A DNA stretch of 5,360 nt from NCBI GenBank assembly GCA_021796055.1, contig JAJYOS010000505.1, forward strand, positions 1 through 5,360, given 5' to 3'. This stretch comes from Bacteroidota bacterium (lineage in GTDB: Bacteria; Bacteroidota; Kryptoniia; Kryptoniales; JAKASW01). Made by a program: the position numbers and the translations under genes. Numbering within the stretch: position 1 is the stretch's first letter; each line of letters begins with the position of its first letter. Of this stretch, positions 1 through 5,233 are shown piece by piece. The notes under the pieces are model-generated. The model saw nothing but the letters and a program-made list of their open reading frames with translations, had not been told where the DNA came from and searched no databases.

Positions 1-33
1 TCTAACCTCAGACACATGAGTAATAATTTCCAT
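1..33 (-). CDS. Possible 5' end of a pantothenate synthetase gene (PanC-like), cut by the left window edge
   Basis: A minus-strand ATG at 33-31 opens a frame that stays open to the edge and reads MEIITHVSEVR. PanC joins pantoate and beta-alanine to make pantothenate (vitamin B5) in the cytoplasm, and many PanC proteins begin with a similar M-[EK]-[IV]-I-x-x-[IV]-x-E-[ML]-R stretch, which is the only reason for the call. The family's diagnostic motifs (PTMGxLHxGH) would lie outside the window. No good Shine-Dalgarno precedes this ATG; the nearest purine-rich stretch on that strand is about 25 or more bases upstream. Eleven codons could be open by chance, so this is tentative. Confidence 0.3.
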   Translation of the reverse strand, partial: MEIITHVSEVR

Positions 34-57
34 GTGCCCGTAAATATTTCAACGCGC

Positions 58-74
58 GCCTCCTGCCTCCTGCC
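58..74. repeat. Short tandem repeat, two copies of GCCTCCT plus GCC
   Basis: GCCTCCT occurs twice in tandem (58-64 and 65-71), followed by a third partial GCC. It overlaps the left end of the 73-86 dyad. On the minus strand it reads as two AGGAGGC-like purine-rich blocks, but no start codon follows at ribosome-binding distance. No function can be assigned. Confidence 0.4.
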
Positions 75-86
75 GCAACATTGCGG
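73..86. repeat. Dyad CCGCAA-N2-TTGCGG in the divergent intergenic region
   Basis: Two perfect 6-base half-sites (73-78 and 81-86) are separated by CA. A short, tightly spaced dyad like this is typical of a dimeric regulator's operator, but it could also be chance. It lies between the possible leftward start at 33 and the rightward start at 212, where control sites for both genes would be expected. No clear promoter boxes flank it, so a role as operator is inference. Confidence 0.35.
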
Positions 87-201
87 TCATGAGCCATTTA
101 ACCTCGAAAGTTGCCTGTTTGAACGGATTATCACCCCCCTCTCCAGATTCATTTCCGCGGCATGGGGATTGTCTAAATGTGAGTGAAAGGAAAAAACATT
201 T

Positions 202-206
202 GAGGG
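202..206 (+). promoter_or_regulatory. Ribosome binding site GAGGG deciding the start at 212
   Basis: GAGGG is followed by a 5-base spacer and ATG at 212. The other in-frame starts are weaker: ATG at 89 has no purine-rich element at normal distance, and GTG at 179 has only GGGG at 164-167, 11 bases away. This favours 212 as the start of the sorting-domain gene. Confidence 0.5.
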
Positions 207-211
207 ATACG

Positions 212-952
212 ATGGAAAACGCAATCCAAACTTCGACGCAGGCCAGAAAGCCTGTCAATATCTTCCCGAAAGCAGAAGGCGTACCCCTCGATTTTTCCCC
301 GGCAATCGGGAATGCCAGCGCGAGTCTGCGCTTCATGGTCAACCGAAATGGCATTGACGTGAAGCTGTCAAACTCCGCTGCAATCACCGCCCTGAGATTT
401 GAAATCGAATTTGAAAGCAGATTCAAATACAGACCGCCTGAGCTCCATGCCAGAGTTCAGAGACTTAACAGCTACATAAACTTCCAGGATAACGTTCTCT
501 CATTTGTTCTGCTCGGAATGCACGGAGAAGGCATCTCGGCTGGCAACAGCACGATTGCCTCGATCCCGTTAGATCAGGACCTGAACTTCAACGTGGTCGC
601 CGCTTACGCCTCTACCGGGACGGGATATATCACGGAAATAAAGTACCAGGTTTCCAACGACGATTCCGAAGAGAGCGCGCTTACTCTCGAGCAGAACGAT
701 CCTAATCCGTTTGCGACGAAGACCAGAATCGAATTCGCCGCTTCCGATGAAACAGACGCCAAGCTTCTGATTTACGATGTCGGAGGGGCACTTGTGCGGA
801 CGCTGCTCGACCGCGTGCTCAGTGCCGGCGAATACAGTGCCGAGTGGGACGGAACAGATGACAGCGGACGGAGTGTCGACTCGGGGATTTACTTTTACAG
901 GCTCTATGCGGGAGTTTACAGCATAACGCGGAAGATGGTCTTAGCAAGATAG
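212..952 (+). CDS. Cohesin-like domain protein with C-terminal FlgD-Ig / type-A sorting domain
   Basis: From ATG 212 the protein is 246 aa; the frame is open from 44, so starts at 89 (287 aa) or GTG 179 are possible. Residues about 38-150 look like a degenerate cohesin-like beta domain: GIDVKLSNSAAITALRFEIEF early, then SFVLLGMHGEGISAGNSTIA. Residues about 158-246 are a clear FlgD-Ig-like / T9SS type-A sorting domain: LEQNDPNPF, LLIYDVGGALVRTL, AGEYSAEWDGTDDSGR, SGIYFYRLYAG and a final TRKMVLAR. Such tails anchor or route exported proteins in FCB bacteria and are normally removed on secretion. Oddly, no start gives a hydrophobic signal peptide: the N-terminus MENAIQTSTQARKPVNIF is polar. The gene may be a 5'-truncated relic, use an unseen start, or stay inside the cell. 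The C-terminal domain is certain; the start and biological role are not. Confidence 0.8.
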   Translation: MENAIQTSTQARKPVNIFPKAEGVPLDFSPAIGNASASLRFMVNRNGIDVKLSNSAAITALRFEIEFESRFKYRPPELHARVQRLNSYINFQDNVLSFVLLGMHGEGISAGNSTIASIPLDQDLNFNVVAAYASTGTGYITEIKYQVSNDDSEESALTLEQNDPNPFATKTRIEFAASDETDAKLLIYDVGGALVRTLLDRVLSAGEYSAEWDGTDDSGRSVDSGIYFYRLYAGVYSITRKMVLAR

Positions 953-965
953 AGAGTTTCCCTCC

Positions 966-984
966 CCCGAAGGCTCACTTCGGG
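966..984. repeat. Perfect 7-bp hairpin CCCGAAG-N5-CTTCGGG after the sorting-domain gene
   Basis: Arms 966-972 and 978-984 pair perfectly around the loop GCTCA. It starts 14 bases past the stop at 952. It has no T-tract on either strand, so it is not itself an intrinsic terminator. It could protect the mRNA 3' end, assist the terminator at 1003-1043, or be a copy of a dispersed palindrome. Confidence 0.6.
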
Positions 985-1002
985 ACAAGCCAACGCTCAA
1001 CA

Positions 1003-1043
1003 GGGGGGTGTGATCCCGTAAGTCGCACCTCCCTTGTTTTTTT
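1003..1043 (+). terminator. Rho-independent terminator of the rightward gene
   Basis: The arm GGGGGGTGTGA (1003-1013) pairs over 11 positions, two of them G-U, with TCGCACCTCCC (1023-1033) around a 9-base loop. TTGTTTTTTT follows at 1034-1043. The T-tract extends into the stop codon (1042-1044) of the convergent receiver gene. On the minus strand the two G-U pairs become mismatches and no T-run follows, so it should act mainly on rightward transcription. Confidence 0.85.
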
Positions 1044-1422
1044 ATTTACCCAGCGCCCGATTAATCGAAGTCAGGATATCGTCGAGATCATAGGGCTTGC
1101 TTACGAAGTCCGAGGCGCCGAGACGAAGCGATTCTATAGCGTTCTTCACATCGGCGTAGGCCGTCAGCATAATCACCTTAGTCTCGGGCACCTTCCCCTT
1201 GACAAACTTCAACACTTCAAACCCGTCCACCTTAGGCATCTTTATGTCCAACAAAACCACGTCAAACCTGTCGCCCTGCTCGCTCCTCGCCCGGACTAAT
1301 TCGATTGCCTCGTCACCGTCTCCCGCGCTCTGGACTTCAAAGGCTTCCGCCTCCAGCTCACTGGCGAGGAGGAACCTGAGTGCCTCCTCGTCGTCAACGA
1401 CCAGAACTTTCGGTTTCGACAT
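1042..1422 (-). CDS. Stand-alone CheY-like response regulator receiver domain
   Basis: This 126-aa protein is a single receiver domain with nothing after it, so it acts by phosphorylation-dependent protein contacts rather than by binding DNA. The acidic pair is D10-D11, the phospho-acceptor is D59 (VVLLDIKMP), the switch threonine is T87 (IMLTAY) and the conserved lysine is K109 (VSKPYD); all key residues are present. It begins 9 bases after the secretin stop and is probably co-transcribed with the pilus genes. The ribosome site is weak (GAGAAG at 1433-1428, overlapping the secretin TGA), which suggests coupled translation. By analogy with pilus-linked receivers such as PilG/PilH or motility regulators, it may tune pilus assembly or retraction, but that is inferred from position. 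No cognate histidine kinase is in the window. An intrinsic terminator for this strand is not evident. Confidence 0.93.
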   Translation of the reverse strand: MSKPKVLVVDDEEALRFLLASELEAEAFEVQSAGDGDEAIELVRARSEQGDRFDVVLLDIKMPKVDGFEVLKFVKGKVPETKVIMLTAYADVKNAIESLRLGASDFVSKPYDLDDILTSINRALGK

Positions 1423-1431
1423 TAAGTCTTC

Positions 1432-2700
1432 TCACTTTCCATTTTGTGGGTCATATTGCTTTATGCGCTTTTCCAGATTCTGCAGTTCCTGCTCCAGCGA
1501 CCTAGTCGGTTGTGGCCCCCTGGTCTCAAGCGCCTCAAATCTCTGCCTCAAAGTCGGAAGAATCTTAGCCTTTATGACTATTATCAGCTCCTTGGTCTGC
1601 ACGGTAATCTGGTCTGACCCTGTCAGGTACCTGAGGCCCAAAACCCACCATGGAAGGTCCTTAAGAACGGGAATCCCTTCTCTGTGTGTAGTTTGTGTTG
1701 AGCTGTAGAGTCCTCCTATTGTAGTCTGCTCACCGTTCAAAAGCAAGACTTTTGTGTTTGCCTGCTCGGTGTTTATGATCGTGCCGGCTGCGCTGTTGCC
1801 GCCCAAGGAGCTGTTCGTAAGGTTAAGATTAAGGCTGACGTAGTCTATGCTGTCCTGACTGTAGACCGTCGGTGTAGCGTCAACAATGATACCGGTATTC
1901 TGCATTTGCTGGACTGAATTTCCCGCAAAATCTCTCGTCGTCACGAAGAAATTCACGCCTACCTGGATGTGACCGATTTCTCCCGACCTGACCGTTATTT
2001 CAGGGCTGGCAAGAATCTTTCCGAGATCTTCCGACTCCAGAAGACCGAAGATAGCTCCAAGACTCCCGAACGAAAAATCATGTTGACCGCTGACCGTAAA
2101 ATCACCCGACGTCGGCGCGTTTATCCCGACATTCGAAGGCGCCGTACCGATCCCGGATGGGAGGTTGCTCTGCGGTATGCTCGTTATTCCGTGCCAGGTA
2201 TTCGAAATGAGGAAGTTTATGTTGATCCCGTGCGAATTGAGTTTTGTAAGATCTGCCTCAAAGAATATCGCTTCGATATTGACTTCCCTCGAACTCAGAG
2301 TCGGGGTACCGGGTGGCAAAGGCGCTGCTTTTTCTTCTCCCTTAACAATTACCTGCTGTGCACTGGGCACAATCTGGATATAACTCTCGTATTCTTTATA
2401 CCACAGGTTGTTTGACCGCAGTATAGTTTCGAGAGCATCGAGCCACTGCATCCTGTCGATATCTACTCCGATAGGCGTACTCCTGTTTTCAGGATCTACT
2501 ATTATCTTGTTGAGAAATTTGCGGCTGTAGCTGTCCAGGATAGTCAGTGCCTGGTTAAATGGAGTGCTCGATGTAATGGTAACCATCTGGGCTGGTGTAA
2601 CATACTGGTGCCTGAGTTCCGGAGGTGCAGAATTGATTTGTGCACTCGCTTCCATCGTACAAATCGAGGCAACAGCGAAAAACATTATCAGCTTTTTCAT
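1432..2700 (-). CDS. pilQ: PilQ-like type IV pilus secretin (compact form)
   Basis: This is the outer-membrane ring through which the pilus passes. ATGs at 2703 and 2700 are adjacent; 2700 fits the ribosome site better, giving 422 aa (residue numbers below count from 2703). A signal peptide MKKLIMFFAVASICTMEASA ends with a likely cut after ASA (residue 21). Residues about 41-113 form an STN/N0-like domain (FNQALTIL, MQWLDALETILRSNNL, YIQIVP). A Pro-rich linker follows (126-136). Residues about 140-383 are the secretin beta domain, starting VNIEAIFFEAD and ending with the family signature LNGEQTTIGGL, REGIPVLKDLPWW and TKELIIVIKAKIL. A charged tail (384-423) could form a helix. It is much shorter than typical PilQ or GspD (600-700 aa or more): no AMIN domains and one N-domain are seen. 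A secretin of a related T2SS-type machine is the alternative, but the neighbours favour T4P. Confidence 0.9.
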   Translation of the reverse strand: MKKLIMFFAVASICTMEASAQINSAPPELRHQYVTPAQMVTITSSTPFNQALTILDSYSRKFLNKIIVDPENRSTPIGVDIDRMQWLDALETILRSNNLWYKEYESYIQIVPSAQQVIVKGEEKAAPLPPGTPTLSSREVNIEAIFFEADLTKLNSHGININFLISNTWHGITSIPQSNLPSGIGTAPSNVGINAPTSGDFTVSGQHDFSFGSLGAIFGLLESEDLGKILASPEITVRSGEIGHIQVGVNFFVTTRDFAGNSVQQMQNTGIIVDATPTVYSQDSIDYVSLNLNLTNSSLGGNSAAGTIINTEQANTKVLLLNGEQTTIGGLYSSTQTTHREGIPVLKDLPWWVLGLRYLTGSDQITVQTKELIIVIKAKILPTLRQRFEALETRGPQPTRSLEQELQNLEKRIKQYDPQNGK

Positions 2701-2705
2701 CATAA

Positions 2706-2710
2706 TCCTC
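2706..2710 (-). promoter_or_regulatory. Ribosome binding site of the secretin gene, favouring the second ATG
   Basis: The minus strand reads GAGGA, then TTATGATG. The spacer is only 2 bases to the ATG at 2703 but 5 bases to the ATG at 2700, so 2700 is the likelier start. The site fills most of the short gap after the PilO-PilP stop (2715-2713). Confidence 0.65.
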
Positions 2711-2712
2711 TT

Positions 2713-3597
2713 CTATTTTCCAAATCTGACTTTCAAAACGACGCGATCGACAATTCCGCCTTTGTTAAGTGTAAACTCCGCTTCATTCTTGCCGGGATCG
2801 ATCTTCGTCAGGTAACCGAGATATACTTCATCTCCGACTCTTAGAATATGACCGACGCCTTTCTGGTCTACGATGAATACCTTGTCTCCCATTACGGCCC
2901 TGAGATCCGAACGCTCGACATCGACCAACCCAAGGACATTGGCCGGGGGTTCACTGGAAATCAGGGGCTTGAAGTAATTCAGCCCAATGGAAACGTTCTT
3001 GTACAACGTTGGATCCTCCCCGCTTTGTCCGGCCGAGAGCCCGGCAACAGTAGAATAGTATGCGTGAAGTTCCATCGTAAACGGCACGACGGTCTGCGGC
3101 CTGTCCGAGGTCTGGTCGCGTACCTCGAGTCCCGACAGGGTGAGATCCCCTACCTTATACATCAGCTTTGCATGTTCGAGATACCAGATAAACCTGAAAA
3201 GATTGTCGTAAGATGTCTCGCCTTTGAGGTTGTAAAGGTTGTAGCCGTACTGTTTGAAGCTTCTCGCTCCCTGATAGAGCATGTCGAATTTCACGAAGCC
3301 GCTCGCGTCCATGATCCTATTCAGGTAGGCGTAGGTCAAAGCCGTAGTGTCGTTGCTCGGAATGACTTTAAACCTTTTTGAATATTTTTCCTTCATGCTC
3401 ACAAGTTGCTGCTCCGACTCCTTCAGTTCGCTTTCTACTGCCGGGCGTTCGCCGATGGTCTTGTCAAGCGATGCTACCTGCGTCCTCAGCTGCCGCTCCT
3501 CTTTCGGCTGCGATACTTTGGTCAGATAGAAGCCCGCCCCAAAAATGACGACCAGAAATGCCGCCAGAACTACTGTATTTCTCAGTGCGTAAGACAT
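2713..3597 (-). CDS. PilO-PilP fusion, inner-membrane/periplasmic alignment protein of the type IV pilus
   Basis: The 294-aa protein has a short cytoplasmic start, one membrane segment (about 8-26, VVLAAFLVVIFGAGFYL) and a charged coiled-coil stretch (about 30-75). A PilO-like ferredoxin-fold region follows (about 84-183, including YDNLFRFIWYLEHAKLMYKVGDL). The last 90 residues look like the PilP homology domain: VLGLVDVERSDLRAVMGDKVFIVDQ, then HILRVGDEVYLGYLTKI and VDRVVLKVRF. In known T4P, PilO pairs with PilN, while PilP is a separate inner-membrane lipoprotein that contacts the N0 domain of PilQ. Here PilP appears fused behind PilO; the protein has no cysteine, so it cannot be lipidated and must be tethered by the PilO membrane helix. 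Its start lies 11 bases after the PilM-PilN stop. The PilO part is fairly sure; the PilP assignment is from pattern only. Confidence 0.82.
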   Translation of the reverse strand: MSYALRNTVVLAAFLVVIFGAGFYLTKVSQPKEERQLRTQVASLDKTIGERPAVESELKESEQQLVSMKEKYSKRFKVIPSNDTTALTYAYLNRIMDASGFVKFDMLYQGARSFKQYGYNLYNLKGETSYDNLFRFIWYLEHAKLMYKVGDLTLSGLEVRDQTSDRPQTVVPFTMELHAYYSTVAGLSAGQSGEDPTLYKNVSIGLNYFKPLISSEPPANVLGLVDVERSDLRAVMGDKVFIVDQKGVGHILRVGDEVYLGYLTKIDPGKNEAEFTLNKGGIVDRVVLKVRFGK

Positions 3598-3605
3598 TGG
3601 TCAAA

Positions 3606-3610
3606 TCCTC
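3606..3610 (-). promoter_or_regulatory. Ribosome binding site of the PilO-PilP gene, overlapping the upstream stop codon
   Basis: TGAGGA on the minus strand combines the TGA stop of the PilM-PilN gene (3611-3609) with the GAGGA ribosome site (3610-3606), 8 bases before the ATG at 3597. Ribosomes ending the upstream gene finish on the next gene's binding site, which fits translational coupling and matched amounts of two partner proteins. Confidence 0.7.
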
Positions 3611-5135
3611 ACTTTCCTGCGTACCTAAGATCAATCTGGAACTCATACACGGTTTTGCCGCGAATGTCGGCTACATCCACCTTTCTGAGAATTGACCCCG
3701 GATAGCTCTGCGCGAACCGTGGTATCCTGTTTCTGTATACTGAAAATCCGCCGATCGAATAAGTGTCTTTGTTAATTTGATGGACGTTAGTGAGCCACAT
3801 ATTACCTACTCTGTATACCGTGCGCGAAAGCGAACTCATGAGGCTCGACCATCTCTCTGTGTTCGGGGTCAACGAGTCCAGAAGAGCCGTTGCCGTGGAA
3901 TACTTGGCGAACTGACCGCGCACATTCACGATCTGGGCGCGGAGCGCATTTATCTGCGCGACCTGGATTTTCTTGTTCGCAATCTCCGAATTGACAGCCC
4001 TGATGCGGCTTTCATTAGCGGCATAGTTATAGGAAAAGTAGAAGGTCGAAGCAAACACTACCACGGTCAGCGCAAGACCATGCCAGGCAAGCTTGAATAT
4101 CTTCTGGCTCTCAAGAATGTTATCCGGGGTCAGGTCGGCAATATAGTAATCCTTCGACTTCTTGTTGACGGCGCGCAAAGCGCTCGCAATCGGTATGGCA
4201 AATTGCGGGATAAGGTCGGCTCCGCCTGCCGGTAGCCTGGAGACGTCGACCTGCCTGAGCTGGAGATAGTCAACCTCGGCGCCGACCAGGAGCGACGAAA
4301 GGAAACCCTTGATGTCGAAATTCTTGCACTCGCCGCAAAGGATAACTTTGTCTATCCGCGGAAGGCTCAGGTTATCCTGCCCGAGGAGTATTCTGCTGTA
4401 TATCGTGTTCTGAACGCTAAGCGAGTCGGCACCCTCGCTGATGAGCGGGGCAATATTGAAGAGATTTCTCCCGCGCATGAAAATCAGACGGGTATACTCT
4501 ACGCCGACGTACACTATTACAGTGACCTCACTCCCCTTCAACGTGTAGTTGTTTTTGATAAGGTTGACAAGGGATATATCGCTGCTTTCGACGAAAGAAA
4601 TCTTCGGCATTTTCGACCCGAGGAAGGGCCGGGCACTCATTACAAGGTCCAGAACCGGAATCTCCCGCTCCCTGATGACACCGACGAAGCTGGATTCGGA
4701 AGTCGTCGAAAGAAGCTTGACCCGCTCCTTCGTGATGCCCGATCGTGTGGCCTGAAGCTCCTCGACGATTCTCTTTACTATCCTGTCGTAATTCTGCTTT
4801 TCCTGAACCTCGATGGGATGATAGAAGACGTAGGGTTCTCCGATCGACAGCGCCAGCACATTTTTCTTCTTCCCGTACCTGTTGAACAGTTCAGTCATGA
4901 CCGAGGCGTTTGTCTCGGCGGCAGAAGTCTCGGTGAGCTCGGGTTGAGTGATATCGATAGGTTCTGTTGCGGAATCAAAGCCCCCCGCGGTCATTGAGGC
5001 CGCAACTTCCAGTTTCTGAAAGAGCCTTGAGCTGTGTAGATCGAGAAGCGAGACCCTGGAACCGTGCCGGGATACCTGAGCAACCTTCATCTCGACTCCG
5101 TCCGCATAAAGTCCTAGGGCATTATTAGAGGCCAT
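3609..5135 (-). CDS. PilM-PilN fusion (GspL-like architecture), type IV pilus assembly platform
   Basis: This 508-aa protein joins two normally separate parts. Residues about 5-325 are a PilM-like actin-fold domain in the cytoplasm: ALGLYADGVEMKVAQV at the start, KNVLALSIGEPYVFYHPIEV, EVTVIVYVGVEYTRLIFMRG, KVILCGECKN and FAIPIASALRAV at the end. Residues about 350-370 form one membrane helix (LALTVVVFASTFYFSY). A coiled-coil stretch (about 374-412) and a PilN-like periplasmic domain (about 415-508) follow. The same order occurs in GspL of type II secretion, but the PilT-like tail upstream supports a T4P role. In known T4P, PilM binds the cytoplasmic INLLP peptide of PilN; here YIADLTPDNIL (331-341) sits in that place. 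The nucleotide-site motifs look degenerate: Y10 stands where GIDxG would have Asp, and Y209 where DIG would. The start has a good AGGAG site with a 6-base spacer. Confidence 0.88.
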   Translation of the reverse strand: MASNNALGLYADGVEMKVAQVSRHGSRVSLLDLHSSRLFQKLEVAASMTAGGFDSATEPIDITQPELTETSAAETNASVMTELFNRYGKKKNVLALSIGEPYVFYHPIEVQEKQNYDRIVKRIVEELQATRSGITKERVKLLSTTSESSFVGVIREREIPVLDLVMSARPFLGSKMPKISFVESSDISLVNLIKNNYTLKGSEVTVIVYVGVEYTRLIFMRGRNLFNIAPLISEGADSLSVQNTIYSRILLGQDNLSLPRIDKVILCGECKNFDIKGFLSSLLVGAEVDYLQLRQVDVSRLPAGGADLIPQFAIPIASALRAVNKKSKDYYIADLTPDNILESQKIFKLAWHGLALTVVVFASTFYFSYNYAANESRIRAVNSEIANKKIQVAQINALRAQIVNVRGQFAKYSTATALLDSLTPNTERWSSLMSSLSRTVYRVGNMWLTNVHQINKDTYSIGGFSVYRNRIPRFAQSYPGSILRKVDVADIRGKTVYEFQIDLRYAGK

Positions 5136-5141
5136 TTTGCA

Positions 5142-5146
5142 CTCCT
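5142..5146 (-). promoter_or_regulatory. Ribosome binding site of the PilM-PilN gene
   Basis: AGGAG on the minus strand lies 6 bases before the ATG at 5135, the strongest ribosome site of the cluster. It confirms that start. The 98-base gap upstream (5136-5233) holds no gene and no clear promoter; it contains a weak CGCAC/GTGCG stem with a 14-base loop and no T-tract, so read-through from the ATPase gene is plausible. Confidence 0.7.
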
Positions 5147-5233
5147 ATATTAAAAGTTGAACCATCTTTCCGAATATTTCCCAATTGGCGGCCCGATTCC
5201 GCACAACAAGCTTCAGCCGTGCGATGCCTGCTT

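Noticed and set aside
172..181. TAAATGTG as a Bacteroidota-type -7 box (TAnnTTTG)
   Set aside because: One mismatch in the box and no convincing TTTG -33 element at the right distance; too weak to call a promoter.
16..186. Plus-strand 56-codon frame starting at ATG 16
   Set aside because: No ribosome site and no signal peptide or family resemblance; it overlaps the likely control region and does not join the sorting-domain frame.
89..211. N-terminal 41-codon extension of the sorting-domain protein
   Set aside because: No ribosome site precedes ATG 89, the peptide does not look like a signal or domain, and GAGGG with ATG 212 is a better start. It cannot be fully excluded.
49..426. Minus-strand open frame of 125 codons opposite the sorting-domain gene
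   Set aside because: It lies antisense to the start of a gene with a recognisable domain, has no family pattern and no convincing ribosome site; it is a shadow frame.
1432..5135. The cluster as a type II secretion system (GspL, GspM/GspC, GspD)
   Set aside because: Domain order of the fusion matches GspL, but the upstream ATPase tail is PilT-like and no GspE, GspF or pseudopilin gene is seen; a T4P assignment is the better fit.
5136..5160. TAATAT upstream of the PilM-PilN gene as a -10 box
   Set aside because: No -35 element at 16-18 bases, and it sits against the ribosome site, leaving almost no 5' leader.
5195..5230. CGCAC/GTGCG stem between the PilT-like end and the PilM-PilN gene as a terminator
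   Set aside because: Only 5 pairs around a 14-base loop, with no T-tract following; not a credible intrinsic terminator.
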